From positions 1 through 5,153 of the forward strand of contig NZ_CAMLMK010000142.1 of the NCBI RefSeq assembly GCF_946481155.1: a stretch of 5,153 nucleotides of DNA, in the 5' to 3' direction. A program made the position numbers and the translations under genes. Below, one piece after another: positions 1-5,153 of this stretch; within the stretch, counting starts at the first letter, position 1, and each line of letters opens with the position of its first letter. Source of the stretch: an uncultured Flavobacterium sp. Its GTDB lineage: Bacteria; Bacteroidota; Bacteroidia; Flavobacteriales; Flavobacteriaceae. The notes beneath the pieces are model-generated. The model saw only the letters and a list, made by a program, of their open reading frames with translations. It had not been told where the DNA came from and did not search any database.

Positions 1-252
1 AGTGGCGTCGGCAGCGGAGCAATCGGCTTTTTCGTGAATGTGTATGGCATGAACTCCTGGTTCCAATCCAGAAATAGTAGCAGTGAAAGTTACTTTTCCG
101 TCTTTTTCGGAAAACGTGGCAAATCCTGAAGTTTTTGTATCACTTTTTGCCTCAAGAGCTATTTTAAGCTCATTGGCTTTAGTGTCGGTTTTGGTTTTAC
201 AGCCAGAGGCAAAAGCCAGTATCCCGAATGAAAATAAAATGATTTTTTTCAT
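1..252 (-). CDS. sodC: Cu/Zn superoxide dismutase lipoprotein, N-terminal part (3' end beyond the window)
   Basis: This gene reads leftwards from an ATG at 252-250 and stays open for 84 codons to the window edge, so its C-terminal half is missing. The N-terminus, MKKIILFSFGILAFASGC, is a lipoprotein signal peptide with a lipobox ASGC and lipidation Cys18. The mature protein should therefore be anchored to an envelope membrane. From about residue 28 it follows the Cu/Zn SOD beta-barrel: a strand pair (GFATFSEKDGKVTFTATISG), then the metal-site segment GVHAIHIHEKADCS at 66-79. By family comparison His71 and His73 are copper ligands, and Cys78 is the usual disulfide cysteine. The remaining Cu/Zn ligands (further His and Asp) lie outside the window. 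The enzyme dismutates superoxide to oxygen and hydrogen peroxide outside the cytoplasm. The gene is divergent from the FAD oxidoreductase at 373. The identity is clear from the motif; completeness and activity cannot be judged here. Confidence 0.93.
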   Translation of the reverse strand, partial: MKKIILFSFGILAFASGCKTKTDTKANELKIALEAKSDTKTSGFATFSEKDGKVTFTATISGLEPGVHAIHIHEKADCSAADAT

Positions 253-276
253 AATAATTTTTTTTGGATTCTCTTT

Positions 277-308
277 CAAAGGTAGCAAATTGAAAATTCT
301 TTAACCAG
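277..308 (-). promoter_or_regulatory. Candidate Bacteroidetes-type promoter for sodC
   Basis: On the minus strand TACCTTTG (284-277) matches the Bacteroidetes sigma -7 consensus TAnnTTTG at every fixed position. A weak -33 element, CTG (308-306) in place of TTG, lies 21 nt upstream, inside the 17-23 nt spacing known for flavobacteria. The box ends 24 nt before the sodC ATG, giving a short A/T-rich leader. The leader ends in AAAAAAATTATT directly before the ATG and has no Shine-Dalgarno motif. The -7 box is seen directly; the -33 assignment is inference. Confidence 0.55.
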
Positions 309-310
309 AA

Positions 311-345
311 TTGTAAGGGGAAATAATTATTTATGAGTAAATTTA
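311..345 (+). promoter_or_regulatory. Weak candidate promoter for the FAD oxidoreductase gene
   Basis: In the divergent region a plus-strand TTG (311-313) is followed after 24 nt by TAAATTTA (338-345). That differs from TAnnTTTG only at the last base, but the spacing is slightly longer than the usual 17-23 nt. AT-rich sequence gives such matches easily, so this is only a candidate. The rest of the 253-372 region shows no convincing operator or riboswitch. AAAAAAGG sits immediately before the ATG at 373, too close to act as a standard ribosome binding site. Confidence 0.25.
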
Positions 346-372
346 TAATAGAAATCTCTTAATAAAAAAGGA

Positions 373-1575
373 ATGGATTTAAAATCAGGCTATCCTTTCT
401 GGCTGATAAAGAGCGGACTTCCATATACTTACCCAAAATTAGATAAAAACAGTACAACCGATGTCGTAATACTCGGCGGCGGAATTTCAGGAGCGCTCGT
501 TCGTTATTATCTGGTTACTGCGGGGATAAAATGTATAACTCTTGATGCCCGTACCATCGGGCTGGGGAGCACTTGCGCCAGTACGTCGCTGCTACAGTAT
601 GAAATCGATATGCCTTTATTCAAATTAACAGAACTAATCGGGAAAGAAAATGCTGAAAGGGCTTATCATTTGTGCGATTATGCGATTCTTGAATTAGGCA
701 AGGTTGCCAACAAACTGAAATTTAAAGATTTTAAATTTAGAAAGAGTCTCTATTTTGCTGCGTATAAAAAAGACATCCCGTTCCTTAAAAAAGAATATGA
801 AGCCAGAAAACAGGCTGGATTTGATGTAAGTTATCTTGAAAAAGAGCAAATCCAAAAAGAGTATCATTTCTCTTCTCCGGCGGGAATTTTATCCAAGCAC
901 GGTGCGCTAACTGATGCGTATACATTCACACATGCTTTACTTCAGCATAAGAAAAGCGAAGAAGCGGCAACTTATGACCGGTCTCCGGTGGTTACAATTA
1001 ATCATAAGAAAAATGGTGTCGAATTGGTTACCGAAAGCGGGCATATCATCAAAGCCAATAAGCTGATTTACGCTACCGGATATGAATCGGTAAATTATAT
1101 TGAAGAAAAAATCGTCGAGTTAAAATCTACTTATGCGGTAATCAGCGAGCAGTTTAATGAGAAAAATTTCTGGAAGGATGATGTATTGTTATGGAGTACT
1201 GCCAATCCCTATTTATACCTGAGAACTACGGATGATGGAAGGGTCTTAATTGGTGGCCGTGACGAAGCCTGTTACGATCCGATAAAAAGAGATAGACTGC
1301 TGAAGAAGAAATCGGTCCAACTGGAGAAAGATGCCAATAAAATGTTTCCGGAAATTGATTTTAAGAAAGAATTCTGCTGGACGGGAACATTTGGTTCGAC
1401 CAAAGATGGGTTGCCTTTTATCGGAGAATATAAAAAACTGCCCAACAGTTATTTTGCCTTGGGATTTGGAGGTAATGGCATTACATTCAGTCTCATCGCC
1501 GCTGAAATTATTACCGATTTAATTCAGGGAAAAGAGAATAAAGATGCTGCTCTTTTCTCGTTCGACAGATTATAA
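373..1575 (+). CDS. FAD-dependent oxidoreductase, DAO (D-amino acid oxidase-like) family, substrate unknown
   Basis: This 400-residue protein is a single-domain DAO-superfamily flavoenzyme. It has a short N-terminal lead (SGYPFW...GLPYTYPKLD), then a Rossmann strand with the dinucleotide-binding motif GGGISGA at 35-41 (Gly35, Gly37, Gly40). Asp58, at the end of the second strand, is the expected ligand of the FAD adenosine ribose. IGLGSTCASTS at 62-72 is the usual segment near the pyrophosphate. The C-terminal FAD contacts are typical of the family: WTGTFGSTKDGLPFIG (336-351) and GFGGNGITFS (364-373). Length fits DAO oxidoreductases, which commonly oxidise amines or amino acids, but nothing visible fixes the substrate. 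There is no C-terminal Rieske domain, unlike some bacterial relatives of the YhfW type. No signal peptide is evident, so it should be cytoplasmic. It is divergent from sodC and lies 91 bp upstream of the SDR gene on the same strand. The family call is secure; the function is open. Confidence 0.9.
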   Translation: MDLKSGYPFWLIKSGLPYTYPKLDKNSTTDVVILGGGISGALVRYYLVTAGIKCITLDARTIGLGSTCASTSLLQYEIDMPLFKLTELIGKENAERAYHLCDYAILELGKVANKLKFKDFKFRKSLYFAAYKKDIPFLKKEYEARKQAGFDVSYLEKEQIQKEYHFSSPAGILSKHGALTDAYTFTHALLQHKKSEEAATYDRSPVVTINHKKNGVELVTESGHIIKANKLIYATGYESVNYIEEKIVELKSTYAVISEQFNEKNFWKDDVLLWSTANPYLYLRTTDDGRVLIGGRDEACYDPIKRDRLLKKKSVQLEKDANKMFPEIDFKKEFCWTGTFGSTKDGLPFIGEYKKLPNSYFALGFGGNGITFSLIAAEIITDLIQGKENKDAALFSFDRL

Positions 1576-1612
1576 ACTGCCTTTTTTTCTTAGTAAAATT
1601 ATAATCAAATTA

Positions 1613-1641
1613 CTGAAAGTGAGTAAAATAGAGTAACTTTA
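1613..1641 (+). promoter_or_regulatory. Weak candidate promoter for the SDR-YihY gene pair
   Basis: TAACTTTA (1634-1641) matches TAnnTTTG except at the last base. A CTG (1613-1615), one base from the TTG -33 core, lies 18 nt upstream. The box ends 25 nt before the SDR ATG, a plausible leader length. Overlapping it is a short direct repeat, GAGTAA at 1621-1626 and 1631-1636, spaced by one helical turn. The match is weak in an AT-rich region, so the SDR gene may equally be read through from the oxidoreductase gene. Confidence 0.3.
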
Positions 1642-1666
1642 ATGATTGAATTTTAATTGATGCAGT

Positions 1667-2515
1667 ATGGCAAAACCTAAAAAATTTCCGGAACAAAAGC
1701 AAAAAGCTCCGGGGCATGAGTTTAAAATGCAGCCGCAGCCCGAAATTATCAATACAAAATACAAAGGAAGCGAAAAACTGAAGGGTAAAATTGCCCTTAT
1801 TACTGGAGGCGACAGTGGAATCGGAAGAAGTGTGGCCGTGCATTTCGCTAAAGAAGGTGCCAATGTTGCAATCATTTACCTCAGTGAGGAAAAGGACGCC
1901 AAGGAAACCAAAAAAATGGTTGAAAAAGAAAACATGGAATGCTATCTCATTAAGGGTGATCTGAAAAAAGAAAAATTCTGCAAAAACTGTATCGATAAAA
2001 TCATCAAGAAATTTGGTGACATTAATATCATTGTTAATAATGCTGCCTATCAGGTGTCGGAACAAACTATTGAAGACATCACAAAAGACCAGCTGAAACA
2101 GACATTCGAAACCAATATTTATCCCTTTTTCTTTATTGTCAAAGCAGCGATGCCCTATTTAAGAAAAGGCGATACAATTATCAATACTACTTCCGTTACG
2201 GCTTACAGAGGAAGCGAGCATCTTTTGGATTATTCCAGTACGAAAGGAGCAATTGTGACTTTTACACGCTCACTCGCATCGATGTTAGCTAAAAAAGGAA
2301 TCCGCGTCAATGGAGTTGCACCCGGGCCGATTTGGACACCCCTGATTGTTTCCAGCATTAAAAACGTAAGCGAATTCGGGAAAGATAATCCCATGGGCAG
2401 GGCAGGGCAGCCTTCGGAAGTTGGTCCCGCCTATGTTTTCTTAGCGAGTCCTGACAGTAGCTATATAACCGGCCAGATTATCCACATTAATGGAGGTGAA
2501 ATTATTAACGGTTAA
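1667..2515 (+). CDS. SDR-family oxidoreductase, YghA/YdaD (general stress protein 39) type
   Basis: This 282-residue classical short-chain dehydrogenase/reductase has the long N-terminal tail characteristic of the YghA/YdaD group (KFPEQKQKAPGHEFKMQPQP at 6-25, then YKGSEKLKGK). The NAD(P)-binding motif is TGGDSGIG at 46-53, followed by a conserved Asp98 and NNAA at 124-127. The catalytic set is complete: Asn150, Ser176, Tyr189 and Lys193 (YSSTK). The post-active-site PGPIWTP (219-225) and the C-terminal YITGQIIHINGG are also family features. It should reduce aldehydes or ketones, or oxidise alcohols, with a nicotinamide cofactor in the cytoplasm. E. coli YghA is regarded as an aldehyde reductase and B. 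subtilis YdaD as a general-stress protein; transfer of either role is inference. The ATG at 1667 is favoured because the conserved PxQxQxxPG tail follows it at once. It has no clear Shine-Dalgarno site. The YihY-family gene follows after 29 bp, so co-transcription is likely. Confidence 0.92.
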   Translation: MAKPKKFPEQKQKAPGHEFKMQPQPEIINTKYKGSEKLKGKIALITGGDSGIGRSVAVHFAKEGANVAIIYLSEEKDAKETKKMVEKENMECYLIKGDLKKEKFCKNCIDKIIKKFGDINIIVNNAAYQVSEQTIEDITKDQLKQTFETNIYPFFFIVKAAMPYLRKGDTIINTTSVTAYRGSEHLLDYSSTKGAIVTFTRSLASMLAKKGIRVNGVAPGPIWTPLIVSSIKNVSEFGKDNPMGRAGQPSEVGPAYVFLASPDSSYITGQIIHINGGEIING

Positions 2516-2544
2516 CCAGACTTTGGAATCATAAAAAATAGGCT

Positions 2545-3459
2545 ATGAAAAGACATAATTTAGTAAGGAAAAGTTGGCATCTGATAAAGACGACTTACAT
2601 TGAGTTTGACGATGATAACGCTATTAAACTAAGCGCTTCATTAGCTTATTATACTATTTTTTCATTGCCATCCTTAGTAATCATTATTCTCTCCATTTTA
2701 AGTTTTTTCTATGGAAGAGAAGCTGCGAGCGGAAGATTTTTTGATCAGATTAATGAGTTGGTTGGTAATCAGGCTGCAGCTCAGATACAGGAAACTATAA
2801 AAAATATTGAGTTGTCCGACAGTAATATGTTTGCTGCGATATTTGGTGGAATTATGCTGGTAATAGGAGCCTCCGGGATTTTTGCTGAAATCCAAAGTTC
2901 TATTAATTTTATCTGGGGTTTAAGAGCGAAACCCAATAAAGGGCTCATAACGTTTATTAAAAACAGGCTATTATCCTTTTCCATGATTGCCGTGGCTGGT
3001 TTTTTATTGATGGTCAGCTTAACTGTAAATACAATTATGGATATTGTCAATGAACGGCTTATGAGTTATTTTCCGGATATAACAGTGCATTTATTTTATA
3101 TCATTAACCTGGTAATCATTTTTGCAACCACCACTATATTATTTGCCGTTATTTTTAAGACCCTGCCCGATGGGGAAATCGGATGGCGGGACACTTTAAT
3201 TGGTTCGGGTTTTACTTCGGGTTTTTTTATGATTGGAAAGTTTGCTATCGGATTTTATTTAGGAAATTCAACAATCGCAACAGTTTACGGCGCTGCGGGT
3301 TCTGTGATTATTATTTTGATATGGGTATATTATTCCGCTATAATACTATATTTTGGAGCAGAATTTACCAAAGTATATGCCAGAAATCATGGTGAGAAAA
3401 TCATTCCGAATGATTATGCGGTGGAAATTAAAAAGGAAATTTTTGAAGTCAAAGAGTAG
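2545..3459 (+). CDS. YihY/virulence factor BrkB family inner-membrane protein
   Basis: This 304-residue protein matches the YihY/BrkB (UPF0761) family in length and layout. A short cytoplasmic N-terminus is followed by about six hydrophobic segments, roughly at 32-56, 95-118, 141-164, 182-205, 216-238 and 247-272, and a charged C-terminal tail. Family signatures include SASLAYYTIFSLPSL (30-44), FAEIQSSINFIWGLR (113-127), FKTLPDGEIGWRDTLIGSGF (204-223), YGAAGSVIIILIWVYYS (248-264) and FGAEFTKVYA (270-279). The old label 'ribonuclease BN' for E. coli YihY was an error, and 'BrkB' (Bordetella serum resistance) is also not proof of function. The biochemical role is unknown. The gene lies 29 bp behind the SDR, with no promoter or terminator visible between them, so the two probably share a transcript. 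A hairpin lies 16 bp after the stop. The family call is firm; no function is claimed. Confidence 0.92.
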   Translation: MKRHNLVRKSWHLIKTTYIEFDDDNAIKLSASLAYYTIFSLPSLVIIILSILSFFYGREAASGRFFDQINELVGNQAAAQIQETIKNIELSDSNMFAAIFGGIMLVIGASGIFAEIQSSINFIWGLRAKPNKGLITFIKNRLLSFSMIAVAGFLLMVSLTVNTIMDIVNERLMSYFPDITVHLFYIINLVIIFATTTILFAVIFKTLPDGEIGWRDTLIGSGFTSGFFMIGKFAIGFYLGNSTIATVYGAAGSVIIILIWVYYSAIILYFGAEFTKVYARNHGEKIIPNDYAVEIKKEIFEVKE

Positions 3460-3470
3460 CTATTCAACAT

Positions 3471-3504
3471 AAAAAAACCGCTTCACATTCCTGTAAAAGC
3501 GGTT
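3471..3504 (-). terminator. Hairpin terminator between convergent genes, oriented mainly for the acyl-CoA dehydrogenase
   Basis: A perfect 8-bp inverted repeat, AACCGCTT (3476-3483) and AAGCGGTT (3497-3504), encloses a 13-nt loop. Read on the minus strand, the second arm runs straight into a T7 tract (3477-3471), the classic rho-independent layout downstream of the acyl-CoA dehydrogenase stop at 3537. Read on the plus strand, the hairpin lies just after the YihY-family stop but is followed only by TTCTT. It may act there as a weaker terminator, making it bidirectional. Confidence 0.8.
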
Positions 3505-3536
3505 CTTAAACAAACTAAACCAAAGTTATTGCATGG

Positions 3537-5153
3537 TTAAAAGCAATAAGCGTTTTCTGCCACTACTTTCGCTGCGATTGTCTCGCGTAAAGCTACTACA
3601 TTAGGCATATTTGTATATTTTGTAAAACGGCGTAATCCCATCAGCATCATTCGTTGCTCATCCCCTTCGGTAAAGGAAGCAATGCCTTCTTTTCCTTTTG
3701 TATTGATGATGTCTACCGCATGATATAAGTATAATTGCGCCATTGCAATTTGCTCTTTTACGTTTTTAGCACCTTTTGATTTTGCTAATTTTTCAGTTCT
3801 GAGGATGGCGCTTTCTGCCATATAGATTTCAATCAGCATATCTGCTGCGGCCATTAAAAGCTGTTGGTGTGCTTCTAAATCCGGACCATATTTCTGTACT
3901 GCTGAACCGGCCACCATTAAGAAGGCTTTTTTCAGTTTTCCGATTAGTTCTTTTTCTTCAGCAAATAATTCGGAATAATCCGGAGCATCGAAAGAAGGGA
4001 TTCCCATTAATTCTTCCGCAACTTTCATCGCCGGACCTAATAAATCCACGTGGCCTTTCATTGCTTTTTTGATCAGCATTCCTACAGAAAGCATACGGTT
4101 GATTTCGTTCGTACCTTCATAGATACGCGCGATTCTCGCATCTCTCCATGCGGATTCCATAGGAGTATCTTCCGAGAATCCCATACCACCAAAGATTTGG
4201 ATACCTTCGTCAGTACAATTCTGGATATCTTCCGAAACGGCAACTTTCAGGATAGAACATTCGATCGCGAATTCTTCCACGCCTTTTAATTCTGCTTCGT
4301 GGTGTGCTTTTCCTTCTGAAATACTTGTTTCGATTCTTTGCTCAATGCCGCCACCTGCACGGTATGTTGCACTTTCACCGGCATAAGCTGAAGCCGCCAT
4401 CTCCGCAATTTTGGCACGGATGGCTCCGAAGCTGGAAATTGGGGTATTGAATTGTAATCTTTCGTTGGCATATTTCACACTTCCTGAAATTGTTCTTCGT
4501 TGTGCATCTAAACAGGCTGCTGCCAATTTCACACGTCCAACGTTTAATGCATTCATAGCGATTTTGAAACCTTCACCACGGCCAGCCAGCATATTTTCAG
4601 CAGGAACCAAAGTATCGCTGAAGAAAACCTGACGGGTAGAAGACGCGCGGATGCCTAATTTGTGCTCTTCCTCGCCAAGCGTAATTCCGTTTGGATTGGC
4701 ATGATCATATTCTACTATGAAACCGGTAATGTTTTTATCATCGCCAATTCTTGCAAAAACGATCATTAAATGGCAGAAACCGGCATTGGAAATCCACATT
4801 TTCTGTCCGTTTATCTTGTATGATTTTCCGTCTTCCGTAAGTTCGGCTCTTGTTTTACCTGAATTAGCATCTGAACCGGCTCCCGGCTCTGTTAAACAGT
4901 AAGAACCAAACCATTCACCTGACGCTAATTTCGGAACATATTTTTTCTTTTGTTCTTCCGTTCCATATAATGTAATTGGCATGGTGCCAATTCCCGTATG
5001 CGCACCAAAAGCAGTTGAGAATGACCCTGTTGCACCGGAAATGTAATCGCAAACCAGCATTGTATTAATGAAACTCATTCCCAATCCGCCGTATTCTTCG
5101 GGAACAGCTACGCCAAGAAAACCAAGTTCTCCGGCTTTGCGCATGCATTCTTC
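3537..5153 (-). CDS. Acyl-CoA dehydrogenase, long form with C-terminal extension (5' end beyond the window)
   Basis: The frame is open from the right edge to a TAA at 3539-3537, giving 538 codons. The first in-frame ATG (5144) is probably internal, because coding sequence in the family style (GELGFLGVAVPEEYGGLGMS) is already under way there. Relatives are about 600 residues, so roughly 60 are missing. Counting from that ATG, CLTEPGAGSDANSG (83-96) and KMWISNAGF (115-123) form the flavin/substrate middle domain. IFGGMGFSEDTPMESAWRDA (317-336) and IYEGTNEINR (341-350) close the helical domain. Glu343 is the expected catalytic base that abstracts the alpha proton. Residues about 360-535 form an extension like that of VLCAD/ACAD9 rather than the short MCAD type. 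The enzyme makes trans-2-enoyl-CoA from acyl-CoA, passing electrons via FAD to an electron-transfer flavoprotein, in fatty-acid beta-oxidation. Chain-length preference cannot be read from the sequence. In flavobacteria such genes often end operons with thiolase and hydroxyacyl-CoA dehydrogenase genes; here that is inference. No frameshift is seen. Confidence 0.93.
   Translation of the reverse strand, partial: EECMRKAGELGFLGVAVPEEYGGLGMSFINTMLVCDYISGATGSFSTAFGAHTGIGTMPITLYGTEEQKKKYVPKLASGEWFGSYCLTEPGAGSDANSGKTRAELTEDGKSYKINGQKMWISNAGFCHLMIVFARIGDDKNITGFIVEYDHANPNGITLGEEEHKLGIRASSTRQVFFSDTLVPAENMLAGRGEGFKIAMNALNVGRVKLAAACLDAQRRTISGSVKYANERLQFNTPISSFGAIRAKIAEMAASAYAGESATYRAGGGIEQRIETSISEGKAHHEAELKGVEEFAIECSILKVAVSEDIQNCTDEGIQIFGGMGFSEDTPMESAWRDARIARIYEGTNEINRMLSVGMLIKKAMKGHVDLLGPAMKVAEELMGIPSFDAPDYSELFAEEKELIGKLKKAFLMVAGSAVQKYGPDLEAHQQLLMAAADMLIEIYMAESAILRTEKLAKSKGAKNVKEQIAMAQLYLYHAVDIINTKGKEGIASFTEGDEQRMMLMGLRRFTKYTNMPNVVALRETIAAKVVAENAYCF

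Noticed and set aside
83..304. Plus-strand open frame of 73 codons overlapping the left edge gene
   Set aside because: It lies antisense to sodC, whose lipobox and HAIHIHEKADC metal motif are unambiguous. The plus-strand translation has no recognisable domain and runs on into the intergenic region.
301..309. The 9-mer TTAACCAGA shared between the sodC upstream region and the SDR-YihY gap (2512-2520)
   Set aside because: A single 9-base match in a 5-kb AT-rich window is expected by chance, and the flanking bases do not extend it into a regulatory motif.
1375..1377. Cys335 of the FAD oxidoreductase as a covalent flavin attachment site like that of monomeric sarcosine oxidase
   Set aside because: The Cys lies close to the region where sarcosine oxidase carries its flavin-linked Cys, but by eye it sits one residue off relative to the following aromatic-Thr pair. 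The evidence is too thin without a structural alignment.
1610..2065. Minus-strand open frame of 151 codons opposite the SDR gene
   Set aside because: It is the antisense shadow of a well-conserved SDR coding region with a complete catalytic set. The translation is low-complexity (Phe-rich) and unlike any family I recognise.
2510..2517. Palindrome GGTTAACC over the SDR stop codon
   Set aside because: It is only 8 bp with no extension on either side. It has no loop to form a terminator hairpin and no second copy to suggest an operator.
5142..5144. ATG near the right edge as the true start of the acyl-CoA dehydrogenase
   Set aside because: The frame stays open upstream to the window edge. The protein would lack about 60 N-terminal residues of the dehydrogenase alpha-helical domain, so this ATG is most likely an internal methionine.

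Overview
The window is ordinary chromosomal DNA from a member of the Bacteroidetes, most likely a Flavobacteriaceae species. Three things point there. It is AT-rich, and its starts are preceded by A/T-rich leaders rather than clear Shine-Dalgarno sites. A good match to the Bacteroidetes -7 box (TAnnTTTG) lies upstream of the first gene. The proteins, especially the acyl-CoA dehydrogenase with its long C-terminal extension and the FAD oxidoreductase, read like flavobacterial family members. The genus is inferred from recall, not from a search.

Layout. The left edge (1-252, minus strand) holds the N-terminal 84 residues of a lipoprotein Cu/Zn superoxide dismutase (sodC), cut by the window edge. 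A 120-bp divergent intergenic region (253-372) separates it from a plus-strand series. That series is a DAO-family FAD-dependent oxidoreductase (373-1575), a 91-bp gap with a weak promoter candidate, an SDR oxidoreductase of the YghA/YdaD (GSP39) type (1667-2515), and, 29 bp later, a six-helix YihY/BrkB-family inner-membrane protein (2545-3459). A hairpin at 3476-3504 then separates this series from a convergent minus-strand acyl-CoA dehydrogenase (3537 to beyond 5153), whose N-terminus lies outside the window.

How the genes may work together. SodC removes superoxide outside the cytoplasm. The SDR belongs to a group that includes a known Bacillus general-stress protein. The FAD oxidoreductase has no assigned substrate, and the YihY/BrkB family has no settled function. 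Their adjacency suggests a small stress or envelope-related neighbourhood, but this is inference from context only. The acyl-CoA dehydrogenase is a separate beta-oxidation gene and probably the distal gene of a fatty-acid degradation operon that starts beyond the right edge.

No CRISPR array, tRNA, rRNA, insertion sequence or long repeat was seen, and nothing here makes a strong case for a previously undescribed system. No gene-free stretch exceeds 300 bases; the longest is the 120-bp divergent region. The least-explained item is the FAD oxidoreductase and its linkage to the SDR and the YihY-like protein.
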